5,431 nucleotides of DNA from Verrucomicrobiota bacterium (GCA_013152075.1 JAADHD010000115.1:1-5431), one strand, 5' to 3'. Shown: positions 1-5,431, numbered from the stretch's first letter. Made by a program: numbers and translations. The notes: generated from the letters alone by a model not told the origin.

Positions 1-1
1 G

Positions 2-34
2 GAGCCGGTCTCACGTAAAGCCACTGAAGTGTAG
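2..34 (+). CDS. Possible C-terminal tail of an upstream gene (partial)
   Basis: Reading from base 2 gives ten sense codons (EPVSRKATEV) and then a TAG stop at 32-34. The repeat copy A begins right after this stop, much as copy B begins shortly after the stop of gene 1, which makes this the most natural frame for the end of an upstream gene. Ten codons are too few to identify a family. A competing frame starting at base 3 is open to the stop at 159-161, but its translation does not look like a protein. Confidence 0.25.
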   Translation, partial: EPVSRKATEV

Positions 35-37
35 AGC

Positions 38-83
38 GGAGGAGGTTTTCACCATGAGCCAGTTGAAGGGGATGAGGAGGGAG
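38..83 (+). repeat. Purine-rich 9-bp-periodic repeat, copy A
   Basis: GGAGGAGG (38-45) is followed by TTTTCACC (46-53) and then by units of nine bases, ATGAGCCAG, TTGAAGGGG and ATGAGGAGG. The stretch 46-83 matches 1149-1186 (copy B) at 28 of 38 positions, including an unbroken run of 12 identical bases from TTTTCACC into the ATG. The layout imitates a translation start, with a strong SD-like block eight bases before an ATG, and opens a 35-codon frame to the TAG at 159-161. That frame gives a low-complexity basic N-terminus and no recognisable protein. From memory, intergenic repeats built from similar 'CACGAAG' or 'CATGAAG' units are common in PVC-group genomes. I read this as a member of such a family rather than a gene. 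Confidence 0.55.
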
Positions 84-101
84 GGTTCAGCCTCTTCGCT
101 T

Positions 102-132
102 TTGAGCGGGAGTTTGGATTTAATCTTAAAAT
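102..132 (+). promoter_or_regulatory. Weak candidate promoter upstream of gene 1
   Basis: TTGAGC (102-107) and TAAAAT (127-132) resemble the -35 and -10 boxes of a housekeeping sigma factor, with 4/6 and 5/6 consensus matches. Their 19-base spacing is longer than ideal. This would leave a leader of roughly 55-60 bases before the ATG at 196. AT-rich matches of this quality occur by chance, so this is only a suggestion. Confidence 0.2.
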
Positions 133-195
133 ACTTTGCCGGATGTCTGCGGTATGCCTAGGGTAAGAGCCGTTTTAATTTATCCTGATTAACTT

Positions 196-1116
196 ATGCA
201 AGCCTCCATCAAATCGTCAATCATTGTAGTGTTGTTTGGGTTTGTCCTATCGACTTCTTCCTCGCGTGCGGCTGACGCGGTCGCGCCTTTGCCGATTAAG
301 AAAGCCGAAGTGTCTTATGGTCCGCATGCGATGAACGTATTGGATTTTTGGCAGGCTGAGGGAGAGGGACCGCGGCCGTTGCTGGTTTACATCCATGGCG
401 GTGGCTGGACGGGTGGTGATAAATCAAAATCTGGCCCGAAGATCCAGGATTTTCTGGATAAGGGGATTTCCGTTGCCGCGGTGAATTATCGATTGAGTGG
501 TGACTTTCCCTTGCCGGTTCCGGTTCACGATGCGGCACGGGCGGTGCAGTTTTTACGTTATAAAGCCAAGGAGTGGAACATTGACAAGAAGCACATCGCT
601 CTGACGGGTGGCAGTGCCGGAGCCTGCACTTCGATGTGGTTGCTGTTGCATGACGACTTGGCTGATCCTGAGTCAAAGGATCCGGTTTTACGTGAGTCCA
701 CCCGGGTTCAGGGAGCGGCGGTAAGGGGAGGGCAGACGTCGATTGATCCCAAGGTGATCGAGCCCTGGTTGGGGCCGAATGTGTTGAAGCATCGTATGAT
801 CAATATGGCGGTGGGCGAGAAAACCATGGAGGGGGCTTTGGAAAACTATGAAAAACACAAGGCTTTGTATGTTGAGTTCTCTCCCTACAACCATGTAAGC
901 AAAGATGACCCTCCCTTGTTCATGACCTATGGCAATGATATGACCCTGCCTTCAAAAGATGCGGGCCATGGGATCCATCACCCGGTTTACGGGGTGAAGC
1001 TGAAGGAAAAATCTGATAGCCTTGGGCATGAGTGCCATCTGGTGATTTCAGGCGTTTCCAAGTCGGAGAAGTATGCCAGTGCGAATGAGTTTTTGTTCGC
1101 GGTGTTGTTGGAGTGA
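196..1116 (+). CDS. Secreted alpha/beta hydrolase (esterase/lipase-like)
   Basis: This 306-residue protein has the layout of a small carboxylesterase of the BD-FAE/hormone-sensitive-lipase-like kind common in PVC bacteria. Residues 1-25 form a signal peptide (hydrophobic stretch about 8-20, likely cut after SRA at 25), so it should act outside the cytoplasm. The oxyanion-hole motif HGGGW is at 67-71, and the nucleophile elbow GGSAG at 138-142 makes Ser140 the catalytic serine. Asp248 (in TYGND) is the likely acid. The histidine is less clear: the segment after the last predicted strand (286-306) has none, so His261/His262 in the IHHP motif or His278/281 must serve if the enzyme is active. The substrate is unknown; acyl groups on plant-type or marine polysaccharides are plausible. 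No SD precedes the ATG; the start is chosen because it gives an intact signal peptide. Gene 2 follows on the same strand after 151 bases. Confidence 0.88.
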   Translation: MQASIKSSIIVVLFGFVLSTSSSRAADAVAPLPIKKAEVSYGPHAMNVLDFWQAEGEGPRPLLVYIHGGGWTGGDKSKSGPKIQDFLDKGISVAAVNYRLSGDFPLPVPVHDAARAVQFLRYKAKEWNIDKKHIALTGGSAGACTSMWLLLHDDLADPESKDPVLRESTRVQGAAVRGGQTSIDPKVIEPWLGPNVLKHRMINMAVGEKTMEGALENYEKHKALYVEFSPYNHVSKDDPPLFMTYGNDMTLPSKDAGHGIHHPVYGVKLKEKSDSLGHECHLVISGVSKSEKYASANEFLFAVLLE

Positions 1117-1140
1117 AAAGGTTCGAGAGAGGGGTTTGGG

Positions 1141-1186
1141 GAGGGGGATTTTCACCATGAAGGAAGTGAAGGGCATGAAGGGGGGA
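1141..1186 (+). repeat. Purine-rich 9-bp-periodic repeat, copy B
   Basis: GAGGGGGA (1141-1148) is followed by TTTTCACC (1149-1156) and the nine-base units ATGAAGGAA, GTGAAGGGC and ATGAAGGGG, a clearer tandem structure than in copy A. It starts 24 bases after the stop of gene 1 and aligns to 46-83 at 28 of 38 positions. The ATG at 1157 is in frame with gene 2 and would add 37 residues (beginning MKEVKGMKGG) in front of the gene 2 signal peptide. That extension is low-complexity and would bury the signal peptide, so I treat the element as non-coding. The two copies enclose gene 1 as direct repeats about 1.1 kb apart. Confidence 0.6.
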
Positions 1187-1267
1187 GAAGTGAAGAGTTT
1201 TCAGGATGGGAATATTTTTTTGAGTCTTACCACATATTGCGGAGCAAGACTTGCAACGACAAAATTT

Positions 1268-1942
1268 ATGAAAAAATTAATTATAATCTCGCTGTTGTTG
1301 GGCTCTCAACTGGCCTCGATTGACAACAGTCAGGCCGAACCAAAGCAAAAAATTGCAAGGGAGGCCAAGGAGTGGTGCAATACCTGGGTGGACTCGGCGC
1401 ACTTGAATGACAAGCCCCGTGTTTTGATGGTGGGAGACTCGATTACGAATGGTTATTACAATCCGACTAACAAGGCTTTGGCGGAAAAGGCTTATGGTGC
1501 CAAATTGACTACGTCCGCCTGCGTGGCCGACCCTGCATTTATTAAACAGTTGGAGGGAATGCTTAGTCAGTATGAATTTGCCGTCATTCACTTTAACAAC
1601 GGTTTGCATGGTTTTGCTTATTCGGAGGAAGAGTATCGAGTGGGTTATGAAAAAGCGCTTCAATATATTAAGGAGAAAGCACCTTCCACAAAATTGGTGG
1701 TGGCGCTGACCACTCCTTTGCAGTCGACAAGTAAGAAGAATGGCCTGAATCCCCGGGTCGATGAGAGAAATGAAATTGCCCGTGCTCTGGCGGAAAAATA
1801 TCAGGCGAAGATCAATGATCTGCATTCGATCTCAAAGGATCATCCCGAATATTACTCGGATCCCTATCACTACAAAAAGGTGGCGATAGAATTGCAGGCT
1901 AAACAAGTGGCGGAAGTGCTCGCGGGAGAGTTGAGCGATTAA
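1268..1942 (+). CDS. Secreted SGNH/GDSL-type hydrolase
   Basis: From the ATG at 1268 the product is 224 residues, a normal size for a single-domain SGNH esterase. Residues 1-23 are a signal peptide (MKK, hydrophobic core about 4-12, cut after SQA at 23), so the enzyme is exported. Block I is GDSIT at 56-60 with Ser58 as nucleophile. Block III is the HFNNGLHG stretch at 108-115, supplying the oxyanion Asn (Asn110 or Asn111). Block V is DPYH at 198-201, giving Asp198 and His201 to complete the triad. Such enzymes are typically acetyl or acyl esterases, often on carbohydrates; the substrate here cannot be told. In-frame starts at 1073 and 1157 exist: the first overlaps gene 1, and both would put 37 or more residues before the signal peptide. 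The 1157 ATG does have a better SD-like sequence than 1268. Gene 2 may be cotranscribed with gene 1, and it converges on the sulfatase gene. Confidence 0.87.
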   Translation: MKKLIIISLLLGSQLASIDNSQAEPKQKIAREAKEWCNTWVDSAHLNDKPRVLMVGDSITNGYYNPTNKALAEKAYGAKLTTSACVADPAFIKQLEGMLSQYEFAVIHFNNGLHGFAYSEEEYRVGYEKALQYIKEKAPSTKLVVALTTPLQSTSKKNGLNPRVDERNEIARALAEKYQAKINDLHSISKDHPEYYSDPYHYKKVAIELQAKQVAEVLAGELSD

Positions 1943-2064
1943 GGGAATGGGGTGCTGGATAGACAACCTGAAAATTTGTCCACTAGCTTCACTCATAAGT
2001 TGAACCATTTTTTGTTCCAGAGAGATCTGTTCGGAAGGTGCTGATAGAGAAAATAAATTTACCT

Positions 2065-2081
2065 GGCGACTCATTATCGCC
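2065..2081. terminator. Weak hairpin in the convergent gap
   Basis: GGCGA (2065-2069) and TCGCC (2077-2081) can pair around a seven-base loop between the convergent genes 2 and 3. The stem is only five pairs and has no proper T run on either side; on the minus strand it is followed by a loosely T-rich stretch. It may help end transcription of the sulfatase gene, but the case is weak. Nothing else was seen in the 159 bases between the two stop codons. Confidence 0.2.
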
Positions 2082-2101
2082 GAACCGGTTTGTTTGGAGT
2101 T

Positions 2102-3637
2102 TCACTCGTAATCCCACTTCATAATCCACGGATCATCGAACTTCTTCTGGAAGGCTTTGATCTTCTGCTGGTATTCATCCAGGGTTTTGGCGTGGGCCGG
2201 ATCGGATGCGAGGTTGTTGGATTCGTTGGGGTCTTTTTCCATGTCGTAGAGTTCAAACTTGGGGCGGTTGATATACTGGCCGACGGTTTTTTGTCCGTAG
2301 GGCGCATCGAGGCTTTGCTGGAACTGTGCCTGCCAGCTGGAGGCGGCCCAAAGGTCTGAGGCGAAAGGGTAGGGCAGTCCATGAGCGATGTTCCAGATGA
2401 GTTTGTATTTTTTGTCCCGCACCACTCGCATCGGGTAATACATTTGGATTTCGTGGAAGGTGTGCGAGGCAAAAATGGTGTCCCAGTGTTCGGCGTTCGG
2501 TTTGCCGAGGATTGGGATCCATGATTTGCCGTGGTAGGAGTCGAATTTTTCCTTACGGGGTCCGCGGTTCTCTTTGGCGGCGTAAGGCTTGTCTTTCCAG
2601 TATTTGTTGGGATCGATCCATTTTTTAGGACCGTTGCTTTTGGGATCAAGTCCACCGGCGAAATCGAGCAGGGAAGGGGTGATGTCGATGTGAGAGATCA
2701 TGCCCTTGAGCTTGAGACCGCGTTTTTCTTCGTAGGGATTGCGGACCACAAAGGGAACGCGCAGACCACCTTCGTAAACGGTGGTTTTTCCTCCGGCAAA
2801 AGCCATGCCGTGATCGGCGGTGAAGACGATCAGGGTTTTGTCGTAGAGTCCGGATTCTTTCAGGATTTCGACCAGTCTTCCAATTCCTTTATCGATGCGG
2901 GCAATGGATTGGTAATATTGGGCGAGTTCTTCGCGGGTCTCAATGGTGTCGGGCAGAAAATGCGGGATGGTGACTTCGGAAGGTTTGTAGAATTCTTCTT
3001 CCACTCCTTCTTGAGCGCCGCGATTGGGTTTGTTGCCGAAGAGATTGGGTTTGAGTGTTTGTTTGGACGTTTCGTCCGTGCCGCCTCCACGATGAGGGTC
3101 GGCGGTGGCGAAGTAGAGGAAAAATGGACGGTCATCGGATTTGTCGGTGATGAAATCCTTCGCGGCGTTGGCCATTGAAAGGGCGTTGCGGCCGTTGCCT
3201 TTGATGTAGCTTTCGTAGTGATATACTTCCTCCGGCGCGACGTGGTATTTGCCGATCTGCGCGGTGCGGTATCCTTCGTTGGCAAGCACCCGGGGAAGTG
3301 AAAGGGAAACGACATTGTGCCAGGAGGCGAATTTGTGGAAGCCGTGCTGGTGGCCATACATGCCGTTGCGGTGATTGTGCAGGCCGGACATGACGACGGA
3401 GCGGCTGGCGGCACAGCTGGCAGTGGTGGCGAAGGCGTTGAGGAAAACGGCGCCATCCGCGGCGATGGCGTCGATGTTGGGGGTGCGGGCAGATTTGTCG
3501 CCGTAACAACCGAGGGTGGGAGATTCGTCATCGGTGATGACGAAGATGATGTTGCGTTCGGCTGCCTTGAGTGAGGTGAGCAGGAGGGAGAGCGTGATGC
3601 AGAGGGTAAAAAAGAAGAAAGTGCTTTTTAATTTCAT
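2102..3637 (-). CDS. Secreted sulfatase, N-sulfoglucosamine sulfohydrolase-like
   Basis: This 511-residue type I (formylglycine) sulfatase hydrolyses a sulfate ester or sulfamate, probably on a glycan outside the cytoplasm. A signal peptide spans 1-25 (cut after LKA). Calcium-site aspartates are Asp36-Asp37 (ITDDES) and Asp275-His276 (TADHG). The core CAASR at 75-79 makes Cys75 the formylglycine precursor and Arg79 its partner; Lys130 and His132 (GKYHV), His182 (DPHRG) and Lys284 complete the pocket. Stretches such as HNHRNGMYG (88-95 region), DRPFFLY (169-175), SHTFHEIQMYYPMR (391-404), FELYDMEKDPNESNNLA (461-477) and DDPWI near the end closely resemble human lysosomal SGSH as I remember it, over full length. 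Exact specificity, N-sulfo or another position, is not proven. I start at MKLK; the ATG 24 codons upstream (3709) would put polar residues before the signal peptide. No SD is seen. A maturase (FGE or anSME) must be encoded elsewhere. Confidence 0.92.
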   Translation of the reverse strand: MKLKSTFFFFTLCITLSLLLTSLKAAERNIIFVITDDESPTLGCYGDKSARTPNIDAIAADGAVFLNAFATTASCAASRSVVMSGLHNHRNGMYGHQHGFHKFASWHNVVSLSLPRVLANEGYRTAQIGKYHVAPEEVYHYESYIKGNGRNALSMANAAKDFITDKSDDRPFFLYFATADPHRGGGTDETSKQTLKPNLFGNKPNRGAQEGVEEEFYKPSEVTIPHFLPDTIETREELAQYYQSIARIDKGIGRLVEILKESGLYDKTLIVFTADHGMAFAGGKTTVYEGGLRVPFVVRNPYEEKRGLKLKGMISHIDITPSLLDFAGGLDPKSNGPKKWIDPNKYWKDKPYAAKENRGPRKEKFDSYHGKSWIPILGKPNAEHWDTIFASHTFHEIQMYYPMRVVRDKKYKLIWNIAHGLPYPFASDLWAASSWQAQFQQSLDAPYGQKTVGQYINRPKFELYDMEKDPNESNNLASDPAHAKTLDEYQQKIKAFQKKFDDPWIMKWDYE

Positions 3638-3748
3638 GAGTAGGCAAGAATCTGTGAAAGATGAATCCTTAACAAGGTACGTGTTTGCGGTCGACAGCGC
3701 TAATGTCAAATGATACTTCCTATATATGTTATGAAGGGATTTTTGAAA
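3638..3748. promoter_or_regulatory. Divergent intergenic region with promoter elements of genes 3 and 4
   Basis: The sulfatase and propeller genes are transcribed away from each other, so both promoters must lie here or inside a coding start. On the minus strand a perfect TTGACA is present (3709-3704), but no good -10 box lies 16-18 bases downstream. On the plus strand TCGACA (3691-3696) is followed after 15 bases by GATACT (3712-3717), and TATATAT occurs at 3721-3727. These boxes interleave, so the two promoters would be physically close and could be co-regulated. No operator palindrome longer than six bases was found. The individual boxes are speculative; the divergent arrangement is certain. 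Confidence 0.35.
3734..3739 (+). promoter_or_regulatory. SD-like site that decides the gene 4 start
   Basis: AAGGGA lies nine bases before the ATG at 3749. The alternative in-frame ATGs at 3710 and 3731 have no SD-like sequence in front of them. This favours 3749 as the start of the membrane-anchored propeller protein. Confidence 0.4.
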
Positions 3749-5290
3749 ATGCTACGAATTATTATTGGCGTGCTGTGTGCGGCCTTTGCTCCGGTGTGGA
3801 TGTTAATGGCATGGGGTAGCGAGGATTTTGCTCGCTATTGGGTGTATTTGGTGGCGCCGATTGTTGGAGTGATTTTGTTGGCGCTTTGGTATGCTCTGAT
3901 GGGGCCGGGAGCGTGGAAGATACGCTTGAAGCGTTTTGCGGGTTTTGTGGTGGTATTATTGGTGGGTGGCGGAATTTTCAAATCACTCACTCGTTACGAA
4001 GGGTCGACGAGCGGGACTTCCCTGCCTCGATTTGTGTGGAAGTGGACGCCTGTGGTTGATGAAGAGATTGCGTCTGCAAAGCCGGTTTCGGCAGCGGGTG
4101 ACGGGGATCAAATAGACGTCGAAGGCGCAGTGGACTCTGCCCAGTTTCTCGGGCCGCAGCGGGATGGAATGTGGCAGCAATCGGAGGCTTCCTTTGATTG
4201 GGACAAAAATCCACCGGAAGAACTGTGGCGTCAGCCGATCGGCGCGGGATGGTCGAGCTTTGCGGTAGTCGGTCGACGAGCTCTGACCCAGGAACAACGC
4301 CGTGAGGAGGAGTTGGTGACTTGTTACGATTTGCTCAGCGGCGATTTGTTGTGGGTTCACAGTGATCAGGCTCGACTGGAAGCGAGCATGGGCGGACCGG
4401 GGCCGAGGTCAACTCCGACTGTGATTGGAGAGAAAGTTTATACATTTGGTGGCACGGGGATTTTGAATTGTCTGGATTTAAAAACCGGGGAATTGATATG
4501 GACGCAGGATATAGGGCCGCAAATGGAAGGGCATTTTCCGGATTGGGGTAAGAGCACTTCACCACTGGCTGTGGACGGTTTGATAATAGTTTCCGGAGCA
4601 GAGAATGTCGGGCCGACTTTGTTGGCCTTTGATGCGGAAACGGGGAAAAGGTCTTGGGTGTATGAGGGAAGGGGAGCAAGTTATAGCTCGCCTCGATTGT
4701 TAGAGCTTGACGGGGTAACGCAGATTGTCAGCATCAATGGATTGGATGCTAGTGGGATTGACCCGGTGACGGGAAAGGAGTTGTGGTCTTTTGACTGGCC
4801 GGGCAAATATCCAAAAGTGGCGCAGCCATTGAAGGTGGGTAAGGATCAAGTGCTGGTGACCGCAGGTTACGGGGCGGGAAGTTTTTTGCTTAAGATTCAA
4901 AAAAAGCAGGATGGATGGTCGGTGGATACCGTTTGGAAGACGAAGAAGCTGAAAACCAAATTCAGTTCGCCGGTGATTCGGGGGGATTATGCCTACGGAT
5001 TGGATGGAGGCATCATGGCCTGCATTGATCTCAAAACAGGGAAAAAGGTGTGGAAGGGCGGGCGTTATGGGTTTGGTCAGCAGTTGTTGATCGGTGATGT
5101 AATGCTGGTGCAGACGGAAAAAGGCGGAGTCGCCATTGTGAAGGCGGATTCCCAGGCTTATGAAGAGCTGTTTCAGATCAAGGTTCTGGACCACATGACC
5201 TGGAACGTTCCGACTCTGGCCGGGCAATATTTACTGGTGCGCAATGATCGGGAGGCGGTGTGTTATAGGCTTGCCAAGCGGGAAGATTAA
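3749..5290 (+). CDS. Membrane-anchored PQQ-like (BamB-type) beta-propeller protein
   Basis: The 513-residue product opens with three hydrophobic helices (about 3-22, 30-51 and 64-77) joined by short polar loops, then a linker (about 80-125) and a beta-propeller domain. The propeller is announced by QFLGPQRDGMW (132-142), an opening typical of PVC-group PQQ-like proteins. It shows at least five blade signatures of the D-x-x-TG-x-x-x-W type, with tryptophans at 202, 251, 303, 346 and 435; the first has SG for TG. The propeller probably faces the periplasm. Annotation pipelines call such proteins quinoproteins or BamB-like, but I see no quinone-dehydrogenase catalytic residues and no lipobox, so a binding or scaffold role is more likely than enzymatic oxidation. 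In-frame ATGs at 3710 and 3731 would add 13 or 6 residues; 3749 is preferred for its SD-like AAGGGA. A strong hairpin follows the stop. A functional link to the divergent sulfatase gene is not shown. Confidence 0.85.
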   Translation: MLRIIIGVLCAAFAPVWMLMAWGSEDFARYWVYLVAPIVGVILLALWYALMGPGAWKIRLKRFAGFVVVLLVGGGIFKSLTRYEGSTSGTSLPRFVWKWTPVVDEEIASAKPVSAAGDGDQIDVEGAVDSAQFLGPQRDGMWQQSEASFDWDKNPPEELWRQPIGAGWSSFAVVGRRALTQEQRREEELVTCYDLLSGDLLWVHSDQARLEASMGGPGPRSTPTVIGEKVYTFGGTGILNCLDLKTGELIWTQDIGPQMEGHFPDWGKSTSPLAVDGLIIVSGAENVGPTLLAFDAETGKRSWVYEGRGASYSSPRLLELDGVTQIVSINGLDASGIDPVTGKELWSFDWPGKYPKVAQPLKVGKDQVLVTAGYGAGSFLLKIQKKQDGWSVDTVWKTKKLKTKFSSPVIRGDYAYGLDGGIMACIDLKTGKKVWKGGRYGFGQQLLIGDVMLVQTEKGGVAIVKADSQAYEELFQIKVLDHMTWNVPTLAGQYLLVRNDREAVCYRLAKRED

Positions 5291-5321
5291 GCAGAGGTTT
5301 TAATCGCTAGGCAGCGGCGTG

Positions 5322-5389
5322 AACAAGGAGCGGCGCTTTCCAAGCGCCGATGTTGGGTGGCAGGTGCTTGGAAAGCACCGCTCCTTGTT
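5322..5389. repeat. Nested inverted repeat (palindrome of two hairpin arms)
   Basis: The 27-base arms 5322-5348 and 5363-5389 are inverted copies with two differences, separated by 14 bases. Each arm is also a perfect small hairpin: GGCGCTT-TCC-AAGCGCC (5332-5348) on the left and GGTGCTT-GGA-AAGCACC (5363-5379) on the right. The two differences between the arms (5365 and 5377) pair with each other inside the right hairpin, changing one G-C pair to an A-T-type pair. The element can therefore fold as one long stem or as two hairpins joined at a base of ten pairs (AACAAGGAGC with GCTCCTTGTT). This looks like a REP- or MITE-type intergenic element. Palindromes with a GGAAAGC..CCGCTCC core are familiar to me from verrucomicrobial genomes, but this is recollection only. 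Confidence 0.75.
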
Positions 5390-5392
5390 TTT
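5322..5392 (+). terminator. Likely rho-independent terminator of gene 4
   Basis: The outer stem of the inverted repeat runs directly into five T residues (5388-5392), 31 bases after the stop of gene 4. In RNA one of the two arm differences becomes a G-U pair, leaving a single C-A mismatch in 27 pairs. This suits intrinsic termination, although the stem is much longer than usual, so the element may be a mobile palindrome serving as terminator secondarily. Confidence 0.45.
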
Positions 5393-5406
5393 AGCTCAAA
5401 GAAAAA

Positions 5407-5431
5407 ATGAACAAACAATCGAAATTGAACC
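5407..5431 (+). CDS. Possible start of a further gene (truncated by window end)
   Basis: An ATG at 5407 opens eight codons (MNKQSKLN) that run off the window. It sits shortly after the probable terminator, where a next gene could begin, and the short basic polar beginning is plausible for a protein. It is preceded by an A-rich stretch rather than an SD. The evidence is too little for identification. Confidence 0.15.

Noticed and set aside
38..1186. The short repeats as a CRISPR array
   Set aside because: There are only two imperfect copies, about 1.1 kb apart with a whole gene between them, and no regular spacers.
1215..1221. Run of seven T between genes 1 and 2 as a possible terminator of gene 1
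   Set aside because: No GC-rich stem precedes it, so it does not make an intrinsic terminator.
1277..1825. 182-codon frame antisense to the SGNH hydrolase gene
   Set aside because: It is a shadow of gene 2, whose catalytic blocks on the plus strand are clear.
1832..2074. 80-codon minus-strand frame covering part of the convergent gap and the end of gene 2
   Set aside because: Its first part looks mildly protein-like, but half of it is antisense to the conserved DPYH block of gene 2, there is no SD, and no family is recognisable.
2083..2090. AACCGGTT palindrome near the end of the sulfatase gene
   Set aside because: Eight bases is too short to rise above chance, and there is no second copy or promoter beside it.
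2531..3178. Long open frame (215 codons) antisense to the sulfatase gene
   Set aside because: It lies wholly opposite the conserved sulfatase core, and its Gly/Val/Phe-rich translation fits a mirror of the sulfatase codons. No family is recognisable.
2860..3531. Open frame of 223 codons on the minus strand, in another frame within the sulfatase gene
   Set aside because: The translation is a Pro/Thr/Ser-rich low-complexity string typical of a shifted frame, and it overlaps catalytic segments of the real gene.
4700..5227. 175-codon frame antisense to the propeller gene
   Set aside because: The blade signatures on the plus strand show which strand codes; the antisense translation has no recognisable domain.

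Overview
The window most likely comes from a Verrucomicrobiota or related PVC-group bacterium, probably a degrader of sulfated glycans. This is inferred from gene content: a secreted sulfatase of the N-sulfoglucosamine sulfohydrolase type, two small secreted hydrolases (alpha/beta and SGNH folds), and a membrane-anchored PQQ-like beta-propeller protein of a form common in that group. Most starts lack a clear Shine-Dalgarno site. No rRNA or other taxonomic marker is present, so the assignment is tentative.

Layout. Bases 1-195 hold a possible tail of an upstream gene, a purine-rich repeat (copy A) and the leader of gene 1. Gene 1 (196-1116, +) is a secreted alpha/beta hydrolase. Bases 1117-1267 hold a second copy of the repeat (copy B). 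Gene 2 (1268-1942, +) is a secreted SGNH/GDSL hydrolase. A convergent gap (1943-2101) contains only a weak hairpin. Gene 3 (3637-2102, -) is the sulfatase. A short divergent region (3638-3748) must carry the promoters of genes 3 and 4. Gene 4 (3749-5290, +) is a beta-propeller protein with three N-terminal membrane helices. The right end (5291-5431) carries a long inverted repeat whose two arms are each hairpins, and possibly the first codons of another gene.

How the genes may work together. Genes 1, 2 and 3 each have an export signal, so their products should act in the periplasm, on the surface or outside the cell. A sulfatase with two candidate carbohydrate esterases would suit removal of sulfate and acyl groups from a decorated polysaccharide before glycosidases act, but no glycosidase, transporter or regulator lies in the window. 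The substrate is unknown. Gene 4 has no evident catalytic role and may be unrelated.

The most interesting non-coding signals are the two copies of a 9-bp-periodic, SD-plus-ATG-like repeat on either side of gene 1, and the nested palindrome after gene 4, in which the two differences between the arms compensate each other inside the arm hairpin. I found no convincing new multi-gene system.
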